A stretch of DNA of 64,000 nucleotides from Polytrichum commune (lineage: Eukaryota > Streptophyta > Polytrichopsida > Polytrichales > Polytrichaceae), in the NCBI GenBank assembly GCA_950295325.1, contig OX485806.1:50217169-50281168 (forward strand), written 5' to 3'. The notes beneath the pieces were generated by a model. It saw only the letters and a program-made list of their open reading frames with translations. It was not told where the DNA came from and did no database searches. Numbering within the stretch: the first letter of the stretch is position 1; each line of letters begins with the position of its first letter. Made by a program: the position numbers and the translations under genes. Positions 32,701-44,122 of the stretch are shown here, in pieces.

Positions 32701-34600
32701 TCTAGTAATCTATGCGTGTATTGTACCCCATGACAAATGGGTTTGTAGTTAGGTTTTTGCTATGACTTAAAACAACAAACCTAGGGAACTAGGTCTCCAG
32801 GAAGACTGAGATAGTGTTTGTAAGGGTTAATGTCACATTGGATTAAGGATTATAATAACAACTTAAGGTCTTTCTTCATTCACTTCTTCTTAATTCCATT
32901 TATTCTCCACTCTTATGGTTCCTTTGGGCTTTCTTTGTCGTGAGTGATTCCGTCCTATCTTTGAGAAAGTTCCTATCTCTCTATGTCTTTGACCTATTTC
33001 AGTCGTGAAGCTCAAAAGCTTGGCAAGTAGTCATGGCAATTTGTCAGGACATAGTCCGGGGTAATGTCTTTTTGTAACCGCATCGTCTTTGCATCTCAAG
33101 AATTAAGCTTTGCAATAATCTCAACTTAGTGCATTTTAATTCGACTTACAGTCGTTCAGCAATCTTCTCAAAACTGTAATTATCATCGTCATCTTCAATT
33201 TATCTGGCAACTTATCATCACAAACATCCACAAGATTATACATAATCCAAGCATCAACAATGTAGGCGATATTCCTTGATTAAAGCCTTAGTCCATTGTA
33301 ATCTCAAGGTGATTTGCCTTTGGTAATGTCTTACACTAATTGATCAGTTTCTCTTTCTGAGATGGTAATGTCTTTCGCAGCTTATTGCCTGCTATTAATA
33401 TCTCTTGTTTGCCGTCACTGAATTGGCTTCACGCTTGGTAATGTCTCGGAGTAGGCATCCGGCTATGCTCTGTCAAGCTAACCTCTCCGTCCATTTTTTT
33501 TAAAATTTATTTTCCTGCTTCCCTCAAGAACAACACCTCTAATGTCTATGGCCCTACCTATCTTTATTCTCTCGACTCTACCTCTCTGATTGCACGTAGG
33601 CGATAGCCAACAGTCACGGGCGATATCCCTTCTCAAATGCTTCGGCTCTCTGTCCTTGCAGGCGATGGCCTCAACCTCGGCTACTTGCCTTCTCTGATTT
33701 CTTCCTGATTGTTCGACTTCTCTCGACACCGCCTAACGCCTAAGGCCTTGCCTCACTATCACTTTCCAAGACTCTTCCATTCACTCGCCTATTTGCCAAC
33801 ATTCTATGTCCTTCTTACGGCCATTGCCCTTGTTCTTCTTCTTGGCAAATAGTCTTTAGTTATTACATCAGACTGAGAGAAGTCTCTCTCTTGCTTATGG
33901 CCATATTCAGACTTCGACCATTGCTATCACAAAGACATTGTTTCTTTCTTCCTCGCCCTTATGGCGGATGATACGTCTATTTCAACGCTCACGGCTATTG
34001 CCAAAAATCACACAAGACATTTCATAGTTATCAATCACACAACAAAATAGCTTCCACTTCAAAGACAATTGTATTTCACAAAAAGTTTACTCATACTGCC
34101 AACGTTCCAAGTTCTGAGAGTCCGAATCACTCGGCTCTCGATTCTGTCTCTAATTCTGCCAACCTCTTGCTTGGCGCTGTATATTGCTAATTGTTGGCCT
34201 CAATCACTGAGTGCTCGAACGTTTTTATAAGCCTATTGCTTATACTGGCAGACTATGTCTGATACTACAATGGAAAATAGCCTAGTAGGGCAATAGTCTG
34301 TCTTCCTCTTGTCAGCCGAGGAGGATGAAGGTGGTTACAACCGCCTTGGAACGGCTATAGCCCTCTGTTCCCACTGTGAAGGGATTTCTCACTGCCTATC
34401 GCCGCTAATTCTTACTGAGTTAGAGAATTGGGGCTTAACAGCTAGGCGATGGCCCAAAAATTGAGTTTACAGGGCTACTTGGAGATTATAACCAATTGGG
34501 TGAAATTAAAATTTAAACCTACGTGTAAATACCAGCGGGCTTGTTGTTGAGGTAAAGTTGTCCAGTCTTGCTCTCAACATTGTACGTTTTTTGGAGAAAA
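32701..34600. other. GC-richer non-coding block with recurring short words
   Basis: The composition changes sharply to GC- and C/T-richer sequence. The word GGTAATGTCT occurs at 33060, 33322, 33364 and 33437. Variants of GGCGATAGCC and GGCTATTGCC recur on both strands from about 33600 to 34450. There is no convincing frame. The block could be an LTR or untranslated part of an unidentified retroelement. Confidence 0.35.
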
Positions 34601-34619
34601 CTTCCAATTTGCAACGCCT

Positions 34620-35540
34620 TACTGGAATTTGAGTCTAGAAAACTTCCAAATGCAAAGCTATGTTGGTTGTTAGGTTGAGCATAGTTTCAATTGCAAAGCT
34701 AGGATGAAGAGTATTGTACTACAAATAGGGGGTCGTGAAGTTTCCTAGAGTTTCTTGGAGTTACAAAAGTGATGCCAAGAGGTTTTGATGAGCCAAAGAA
34801 TGCTATCAACTCATTACGCCCCTCCCGCCCCTCCAGGGTGTATTTTCAATGGCAAAGCTATGTTGTAGTTTAGGTTGTGGAAAGTTCCAATAACTATTTG
34901 GGTCCTTCTTGGCATTGAATGCGGTGTTGACAAAATTTGGATAGCAATTATTTGAGTGGGGGGTAACTATTACCCAACAAACAAATAGGGTTTTGAAATG
35001 TTGGTGATTTCAATTGCAAAGCTAGGGTGGAGAGAGGGGCACCACAAATAGGGTTTCTTATAGTTTCTTGGGGTCTTAGAACTTAAACCATATGTTTTCA
35101 CAATGTTGAGCATACTTTCAATTGCAAAGCTAGGTCAGAAAGAGTATTATTGCAAGTCAAGTTTCTTATAGTTTCTTGGATTTTTGAATGTGAGGCCATA
35201 GAACTTACATTAGCAGAAAAAAATTATCAATTCTATACGCCCCTCCCACTGTTCCCAAGCATATTTTTAATTGCAAAGCTTTATTGCAATTTAGGATGGG
35301 CATACTTTCAATAGCAAACTCCATTTGGGTCTTTCTCGACATTGAGTATGGTTTTGACAAAATTTGGGCAACATCTACTTGAGTAGAGCAACCACTGTCC
35401 CAACTAAGGACTAAAATTTTGATTGCTAGTGATTTCAATTTCCAAGCTAGGGTGGAAAGATGGGTCCATAAATAGGGTTTATTGTAGTTTCTTGGAATTT
35501 TTGGAATCCTAGAAGTTCAGACATATGGTCATGTGATTAA
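34620..35540. repeat. tandem repeat of about 420 bp, two copies plus a partial
   Basis: Anchors repeat in order: TTTCAATTGCAAAGCTAGG (34685 and 35116), ACGCCCCTCCC (34816 and 35237), TTTGGGTC near 34900 and 35320, and TTTCAATT before CAAGCTAGGG or AAAGCTAGGG (about 35009 and 35434). The spacing is 421 to 431 bp. A partial third copy precedes at about 34620-34680. Copies are diverged. Confidence 0.8.
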
Positions 35541-37400
35541 CAAATCCCTCTAGTAATACAGACTTAGATGGTTGCATTTGTGACTGAAGATCTTGCTTCC
35601 ATTTTTTTCTTTATGATGTCTATTCGTTTGGCACAATGTTTTGCGATTGTTTGGATATTAAATCAAATTGTTTGGATTTGAGCTTTGCAAGTTTTTGCAA
35701 TTGAAGGTTTGCCTCATTTTTTGGTACATATTTCATGTGGATTTTAATTGATGTAATAGGAAGTTTTTTTGGCACAGTTTTCAAATATATTCATTCATGA
35801 CAAAAAAATGACATGAAACAAATTTTGCAATAATCATGTGTTATAGTGACTGAGGTAAATATCCACAAAGTTCATGTCGCTCAAGATGAACATGTTGAAA
35901 ACACAATTTATTTTGATTTCTATGGGCATTGTACATATATTTCACCTCAAACAACAAAATAATCAACATAAACCTAAATTAAACCAACATCTTAGGTATA
36001 TATTCAAAATATATGTGCAAAATTCATATCATTTGAAATAAATATTCTCAAATACACAAAAATCCATCTCAAATGATGTGAATTTTGTAGTGATTATTCA
36101 CCTTGCTCGACAAGAACATGTGTTCAATCAAGCTTGTATACAACAAGAAACTCGTGATAATATAAGCACTTTGCACATCAATCAAAATCATTAAATGCAA
36201 AGGATTATGAAATGTTAGATCGTCCAAGATTAACATTCTCAAAATCACTAACATCCATTTTGGACTGTGTAATATCACATTATAAACTTCACCTTGATCA
36301 ACAAAAACATGAGATAGGCCATTTTCTTGGTTATGAAGACAATAATAACCACATCACTAGGATAACATATGTTGTATTGCCATTCATATCAAATGACATG
36401 AAAAAATATACATGTAGAACAATTTAAATAATTTCAAAATTGAACCCAATTGTCTATACCAAAATTTTGATTCGATCAATTAGTACATGACCAATAACAA
36501 TACAATATGACAATTAACTTCAACTGACATCAATGTGCAGAGTGATCTTGTGATGTTTAGATTAAGTTTTGACATTATTTGATTGGATGCTCCACGATGC
36601 AGATTCTAAAGGAAGATGGGGAATACATAGACCTCAGTGCACAACCTTGGATGGAAGAGATACCTCAATGTCTTGAAGATATTGAAAAGAACAATGACAT
36701 GTGTTCTCCTAAGGGGGACACGGTCAACATATGGAGCATAGACATATAACAAAATGCAACCATGAATTACTACATATGTGTTTTGTACACAATTCCAAAC
36801 GAATTGGAGGAAATCATTAAAATTATGCATTGGAACATCATAAGTGCAATAACACCTAACAAATAAATGGCAATTCAACTTACATGAGGAGAAAACTCAA
36901 TAAATTTAGTTAGAGAAATGTCCCTCTTTGCAATCAGTTATGTTTTTTTGGTAGAAAGGAAAGACCGACTTCCATGGATCAATGTGGGTAAGTATGTTGG
37001 GACCACCATGATAGGAGGGGAGGAGATATGTAGTTTTTTCTGTGGGTGTCTAACACATAACACCATAAAAAAAAAAAAAATTTACGCTGAAGAAATGAAA
37101 AAATACCATTACTTTGTCTTTGATTGAGAGGCAATAAGGAGGGGGGTCAGCATCACATATTAAAGCAACTAGGATCAAGATGCCAAAATCAATTCTTTTA
37201 AACTTAAAGGAATATTTGGTGAGTCAATCTATTGGTCACGTGAAAGTTGAACCTAAACCAAGTCTTAGTAAGAAGAATAAATTCAGTTAAAAACCGAAAA
37301 AAAAATATTCTCAATTTGAAACCAAATCTCTGATTGAAATGGTGGTTAGTAAGGAAAAATGGACAAAGATAACTTGGAGATAAACCTAGAGAAAATATGG
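35541..37400. other. AT-rich stretch, nothing recognised
   Basis: Low-GC DNA with short frames that match no known family and a poly-A run near 37068-37080. Confidence 0.45.
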
Positions 37401-37419
37401 GAATTTTTTTTAAATACAA

Positions 37420-38910
37420 ATGTTTTTGGATAAAATTGGATTTTTGTGGTTGACATCAACGTGTGTGAGGATGCACCTAAGGCCAATGGTGATACAACCA
37501 CGAGAGGTGAAGGGTGTGAATTGCCTAATTAAATACTTTGCTCTAGCAAATAGTGTCAACAAACAAACATATGCCTTATGCCCAATAATCATGACAAGAG
37601 GCCTACAATGGAGATGTGGGAAAAATGATGGAAGCATGAGGAGTTCTACATTATTGATGGGCAACACAGTGTAGATGCCAACAAATGGTTGGTGGCTGAT
37701 AGGTCATTAAAAAATGAGGCAAAAAAACATGAGCTTCATAGATGGATTTAAAAAAAAATGTGAAGTGAAAGCAACTCATAGTTAAAATGGCATTTTTTTT
37801 GTAATCATTGAAAAAAACTTGATGTGTTCGCACCCACAATTTTCAACAATATTGTGCATGCTACGAAAATATGGGATGTATATGGTAGAACACCTAAGTG
37901 TGTGTCAAACAACACCTCCAAGATGATGAACACATGGGAGGTGAGAAAACTTCATATCAATCAACGTGAAGGTCTTATTCCTTGTGTTTTCCTACATAAT
38001 ACAATCATATTTCATTAAGTTTTTGTTAATATGTATTTCTTTTTGTATCCAAACATTCAAGAGCTTTGTGGCAAAGATATTTTTTGCAATTGACAAAACA
38101 ATTCATGACAAAAAATGGAACAATCATTTGATAAAGAATTAGGGATTATCATGCTTCTAGATGAATTTTACAATACATAGGTAGATATTTTGATAGGCAC
38201 GTGTAAAAGGTTCTTCTTACTTTCAACAACATAAATTCATCTGGAACAACTAAGATTTAAATACCTCCTAACCCATTGTATGAGGGGTTCATCAAAATCT
38301 CTCAAGGTATCAACGATTTTGATATAGAAGGGCTAACTTCACATACTCTCATGACCAATCGTAAATAAACACACCCTATTCTAAGGTGTTTAAGAGACTA
38401 GATTATTCATGTTATATAGCCAAGGACTATTTAGAGAGGATTAGAAGGAAGAGAGCCATTGTTGATGGGCTTAATACCCTTAAATCTGAGCTCGAATTGA
38501 TTAAGGCAAAGGAAATCCAAGAAGTAAAAGGAAATAGATTCAATTTTTTTGAATTTTTGGGTGTTTTTATGTCTTATTTGATTAGAAAAATACGCAATGA
38601 ACAACTATCCAAAAAGATAACATTATGTGGCTACAATGTTTAATTTATAGGAGAAATTAAAACCGCCTTTAAGTGTTTCTTGGGATTGAAAAGAGTAATG
38701 AATCCTAAGGGTTTGGCAATATTCAACAAGGTAGATGACAAGATGAAGCTCTCAAGATGGACACATAAAATCTCTAGCACAAAAATTAGGTCAGGAGGAA
38801 ACATAATGTCAATGGGTGTTGTTGATTTTCGTACAATTCCAAGCACTTTGCATTCCAATAGCAGTGAATTGCCATTTTATTATGCATTCAAAAATTGCTC
38901 GATGATGTAG
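37420..38910 (+). pseudogene. broken gene with ParB-like DGQH motif
   Basis: A coherent frame at 37420-37600 (RPMVIQPREVKGVNCLIKYF and onward) shifts by one frame into EEFYIIDGQHSVDANKWLV at about 37638-37694. DGQHSV preceded by hydrophobic residues resembles the conserved motif of ParB/sulfiredoxin-fold and DGQHR proteins. Frames at 37824-38018 (ATKIWDVYGRTPKCV), 38386-38643 and 38680-38910 may belong to the same protein. Stops separate the pieces. Function is unknown. It could be a dispersed, transposon-linked gene family, possibly the same as that at 14397-15119; that link is a guess. Confidence 0.4.
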
Positions 38911-39679
38911 GATGCCCACAATTTTCCGAGGTCCCAACTTGGCTATGGATAAGTGATATGAACAAATAAATCCAAGTGGAAGTGCTTTACCAAAGCCCTC
39001 TCATTTTCTTTTGACGTTGTGCATTTTCCATATGAGTCAAGACGCTTGGAAACCTTAATAAAAACTCATGACTTGAAGAAACTTTGGAACTACACAATAT
39101 TTTTAATTTGTTGCTGAAATAAGATAAATTAAGCATACCCTCCAATATTGGGAGGCAAAGACACAAAGGGTTCTTAAAACCACCAAACTCAAATAAAATG
39201 TGATGAATTCAATAATATATGAGCGCAATGACATAGTCAAGTTGGAGTTCCAACTCCACATGGATTTCTATTTGGATTTCTTTTAATAGCCAACTACCAA
39301 TGGTCAAATGATTTTCTACATGTTTGGGGGATCAAAGCTAAGTTATGCGGGTTTGGTAAGTGTCTTCAAATGATCCAAGTTTCATTTTGATTGCCATGAA
39401 TTATGATTGTTTGTCCCTGGTTTCCTAAATAGGGTTGTGAAAGTGGATTTTTGTTCTATCAAAATTTACCTCAAGGCCTTTGTTTGCAAATGCTATCTAT
39501 GAAGATTTTGTATTATGTACATGATATTGACCTTGTGACAATATCTTGCACAAAAAACAAGGTCGCTGCATAAACATAAAGGACTCATAGGGTACCCCGA
39601 TTTGACCACTGAGGTTGAATTTGGAGAGTCACATTGCCATGTGACACTTTTAGGTGACATTAATGACAATTTTGGAGAG
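38911..39679. other. AT-rich stretch, nothing recognised
   Basis: No coherent frame or repeat was noticed up to the target site of the next solo LTR. Confidence 0.45.
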
Positions 39680-39684
39680 GGGCA

Positions 39685-42523
39685 TGTGGTACTTTTGGGC
39701 CACCCCCTTTCGAGGGAGCCTAAAAGTATCACACAAGCCCTTCGGTGAAGGTGGCCTGCATTTGCAGGCGCCCAAGCCGAACCCGGATGATAGGTGTATA
39801 ACGTGAGTAGTTAGATTTTTAAGGGAGATTAAATATGCGTCGTAGTACCTCCGGAGGTTAGGCCTTAGTTTTTTACTAGTGTGGCTTTAAACTCCACTAA
39901 CCAATTTCATATCTAGTTCTAACCTTAACCTACAACCTATTCTACGCGCAGACGCACCAGCCTTGAAACCAAGGCAATCCTAATTTGTGAATTGGGATGG
40001 TTCTGATACACCCAACCGGGTGTGACTCATACCACCCTAACTCAACGAACGGAATAACGACAATTTGATGGACCATTCAATTCTTCCTATTTCTTTATTT
40101 AGTTCTATTTAGTTTTCTAAGCGGGGGAACTTGGCCTAAGTCCCACCCTTCACACAAATTCCTTCTTAATTACTTACTTTTGTTTGCACGTCCTAACTTA
40201 CTACATTAACATATTAGGCATCACCCCTTACCTCGGGTCTCTTGCCAATAAGGGTTTACGATTTATTTTGTATGTTTTGATTGTTAAATGTGTTTACACT
40301 GGATAGACCACGAAATGCAACTCAATGGGACCAGGGTGACGGGCCACCTGTAGGTTCAACCTGTTGCGCAATCTTCATAAATTGGGGCCATTACTCCCAA
40401 TCTATGGGGCCAACAACATAATAGTGGATTCGCGGGTCATTAACCCCACCTTTCCACCAACAACATTCAGAGTGGTCGTGTCGGTGATTAATCCGATTTA
40501 CCACACACGAACCTTGCTAATAAATGAAGCTACTACCACAAAACATACCAAGGGCCCCGAAAACAATGGAATTGGGTACTCCCTTGGCGGTCAAGTGGTC
40601 AAGCCACTTGACCTTACGAGATAGGTGAGTGGATTTAGAGATGCGTACCTTAGCCGTGCTCCCTCCAATCCTAAATGGAAGGCTTAAGGTTAGTTAATTT
40701 ACCTCAATTTTCCTCGGTTGATTTGGGCTTGATGTAGGCCGAGGCGCTACCTCCTTCCTTGCTCCACTTTCCGAGCGTCGACCTTGCCTCCTTCTTTGTA
40801 ACTAGTTTGGTAGTAAGCGTACCTTAGTTAACAATTAAAATATAAAGTGTTATTCTGCCCTGTAATTTAATCCTAAGCATAATATTTATACTTAGTGCAC
40901 CAAATTATCTTTCCAATGATCTAAAAATCACTCTAATCGGATAAGAAATGCAAAAGTTATGAGGGTTGGAAGTGTGAGGTCGATTCAACCGACCCTTCCA
41001 ACCCACCTATCTACCTTCTAACTTCAAGAATTCATAGCACATTCCTTACTACTTGGATCTAGGCTTTCCTTATACCATTGGAAAGCTATGAACAAGCTCT
41101 AACTAGAAAAATTATGACATCAGCAGGTTAAGCTAATAGAAATTCAGCGGACTCCTTGTAACACAGCAGTCAATCAAGAAGGCTTAAACTATGTATCTCG
41201 CCTTCAACAATTCATATCTAATTCAAATCTTAGTCAAATCAAACGTTCTATATGACCCTGGAGAGATATTAAAAAGATGTATTTGATAAAAATATGTTAT
41301 TAGAAAGGTAAGCCGAAGTGAACCCAGCAGGTCCTCTGTAATGCAGCAGTCAACCAAAAGTTCTCAAACTATGTGTCCCATCTTGCACAATTCATATCTA
41401 ATTCAAATCATGCTCAAATCAAATGTTCTAAGCCATTTTGGAAAGCGACACAAAAGTTCTACTTGGGAAAAATATAAATTCTTGGAATTAAAATTTCTAT
41501 TGGGCTCGCAGGTCTGATCCAGCAGCCGCTACCCACAAGACCACCCAGTTTTTTTACTCCATCTTTGAAAATCCATAACTAATTGTCATCTCAACCAAAT
41601 CACAAATGGGAAACGGCTATGGATAGCTATATGAAATCTCTCTAAGAGAAAAATGATAAGTATCTTGTTCTAGCTTTTGAACTAAGCCTTTAGGGCATTG
41701 GCAGATGAGGTCTATAATGCCTCTATTCAAAACTCTACCATCCAACCTACCTCTACAAAAGAAGGAATAATTTTGTTGGTGTGTTAATAAACACACAACC
41801 TAACTAGGAGAGAGAGAGTAGAGGAGGTTCTCAAGCCTTTCTTTTAGACCATTGAGAATACATGCTAAAGGATTTTTTCCTAACTACATTGAAGCAGGGC
41901 TTCGCCCAAAAACTAGAGAAAGAGAGAGAGCTACAAGGTGGAAGGAGGGGTTTTAAAACCCTCTCACAAAAGGGTTGGACCCCTCCTCCACCGGATCCAT
42001 TTTTCAAACCCTTTCTCGAAATTTTGGCTCGGGGGTTTTCCCGGTTGAGGTTGCCACCCTCTCGCCGAGGTGGCTCCGACAAAAAACCTTTAGAAATCTT
42101 TCTAATTTTTCCGCCATCGAGTTGGCAAGGGGGCAAGTGGGCAAGTATCCCCCTTGCTCTCTTTCTTTTTTGTCTTCAAAATTCTTCACGCCGATTTTAT
42201 CTTCTTACGTAAAACACCTCCAATAGCCTTGTGTGCCTCACACTAACTAATAAACTAACACTTGCTTAGCTAGCATCTACTAACATTTGCTTAATAACTA
42301 GCATCTACTAATATTTGCTTAGCTAGTTGTTTTTACTAGCTAGCACATTTTTTCTACTTTGCTATCTTCTAGCACTACTTAGTTTCATTTTGACCTTCCT
42401 TCTTCTAGGCTAAATGCTAAATGAACTAATTTTTCCTAAATTCCCTATCAATTCTAACTTTTAATGCTAACATTCTAACTAAAAGTGATCCCGCAGAGTG
42501 GTGGACCACTCAAAGGGTTCACA
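39685..42523 (-). mobile_element. solo LTR (2839 bp) of a gypsy family, minus orientation
   Basis: Read on the minus strand it starts TGTGAACCC and ends GTACCACA. Perfect 5-bp target duplications GGGCA lie at 39680-39684 and 42524-42528. It aligns with the 5' LTR of the truncated element at 52204-53808 and, in opposite orientation, with the solo LTR at 44123-46949. There is no internal coding region, so an original full element was probably removed by recombination between its LTRs. It contains diverged internal repeats of about 180-185 bp (41155, 41335, 41520). Confidence 0.9.
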
Positions 42524-42528
42524 GGGCA

Positions 42529-44046
42529 CTCTTTCAAGTGTTCTTCACATTCAAAGGATACCAAAGCATAGAATTTGGAAAGACATTGTTCATCAAAAAA
42601 ACCATTGCCCACTCTTACAAAGGTTGAAATTCAACCTTTAAGTGCAGAAGACTATGCTCTAAGTGAGAGTATCTTTAAAAGAGAAGATAAAAAGGTTGAT
42701 GTGAAGCCAACCTCCACACAATTGCTTAAGGCTATTGCAGCTAACAAATCCAAAGGTGAGTGGGCGTTTGATATAGCTGTGGTGAATTAATGTATTGATC
42801 TGGCATGAGATTGGATAATGAGGCTGAAGATTAACATTAATCTCCAAAGCATAAAAATATGATATCAAGTAACATGGAAGGAAAAATTTAACCTTTGTCA
42901 TTTGATAGTAAAAATGTAATAAAAATGTTGTTAATCAATCATAGTTCCAAAACACTCTCAAAATCTACCAAAAATGAGATAGAAATGCAAAAGGCACAAA
43001 GGAAAAAGGAGGATGAAATCAAAAAAACTTGGGAAAAAAAATGAAGAGAGGTTACAACAAATGAGGAGAGGATTTGCATTAATACTCTATGAGAAGCCAA
43101 TCTCTATCCAATTGAATTCACATGTGTTGTTTTTTGTTGCCAATTCATTTCCACTAGGGATGGTTTTGCAACCAACATCACCTTTTTGAATCTATATTAA
43201 GTGTTGATTTTGTTGATGAACCTAATGTACCTTGTAGTTTAAACAATAATCTTGGCGTTTGACATCATGACCAATTTGATATAGTCAAAATCATTCAACT
43301 AAAAGTGATTGAAAATGTCAACCCGCGTCCAACTGCATGTGATATTTAGTTTGTTGATGTTATGGTAGAATGGAAAGATGGTGAAGAAGTATATGATGAT
43401 ATATCTATTCAAGAAAGAGAGGAAATTCAACCAAGGCTTGATGTGAGTGATATTTTTTGCGCTCTTAAAAAAAACAAAAGGTGAACTATTTATTCAATGG
43501 CATATCAAGGCCAATTTAATATTATAACATTTTTTGAATTGTACATTGGTATTGAAATATTAGTATTGTGTAAATACAACTAGATCTACAACCGGTAAGG
43601 CTTTATGGTAGGAGGGGGTAATCCATAAATATAAGCGTTAGGTTGATTTTCTCTCTCTCCCTTCTCCATATAGGTAGATAAAAAAAATTCTTAGAAGATA
43701 AAAAAATTGATGTTAAACAAAATTGTCAATAAACCCTATTAATGATTAAATGAAAGGGGTTTTTTAATTTTGTTGATTAAGAATGCTTTAGGACATGGAT
43801 TCATTAGCTTTTGTACATTATGATCTAGTTACCTTGGATTCTGTTACATTAATATCCGGTTACCTTAGTTCTTTGTTACCTTAGTTCTACTAAAATAATC
43901 CTTGCTACATTAGTCTCTGCTCCTTTAGTTTTTGGTCCATTAGTTTTTAGTTCATGAATTTTTATTTTAGTTATTGGTTGTTGAGGGTTTTGTGGCATTT
44001 GAGGCTTAGAGGCATGAGGTAGAAATACAATTAGTAGTTTAGTGAG
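42529..44046. other. spacer between solo LTRs with decayed coding traces
   Basis: A 71-codon frame lies at 42575-42790. Between about 43170 and 43480 the + strand reads VDFVDEPNVPCSLNN and, in another frame, VMVEWKDGEEVYDDIS. These look like pieces of a decayed protein gene of unknown family. The rest is AT-rich. Confidence 0.3.
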
Positions 44047-44115
44047 AATATTAGTGATAAAGTTAGTAACAAAGTTAATGACAAAGTTAGTGCCAAAGAT
44101 AATGACAAAATTAGA
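44047..44115. repeat. short minisatellite at solo-LTR insertion site
   Basis: Units of about 12 bp on the theme AAAGTTAGTGAC are repeated five or six times with changes. The solo LTR inserted immediately to the right. Confidence 0.7.
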
Positions 44116-44122
44116 GAGTAAG

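Noticed and set aside
33478-33729. 83-codon minus-strand frame, Arg/Glu-rich
   Set aside because: Compositionally biased, isolated, and inside a block of recurring short words. No family recognised.
37068-37080. A-run near 37.07 kb as a retroposon poly-A tail
   Set aside because: No LINE- or SINE-like sequence precedes it and no flanking duplication was found.
42237-42242. CTCACA at 42237-42242 as the end of the solo LTR that starts at 39685
   Set aside because: The flanks do not match there (GGGCA against CTAAC). Extending to 42523 gives a perfect GGGCA duplication and a length like that of the sister LTR.
39685-42523. LTR at 39685 as the 3' LTR of the truncated gypsy at 48010-53808
   Set aside because: It has its own perfect target duplication and so is a solo LTR. 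The truncated element already ends in its own 14-bp LTR remnant at 48010.
43620-43990. TTACCTTAG-like words as a tandem array
   Set aside because: Spacing is irregular and the copies too short to call a repeat with confidence.
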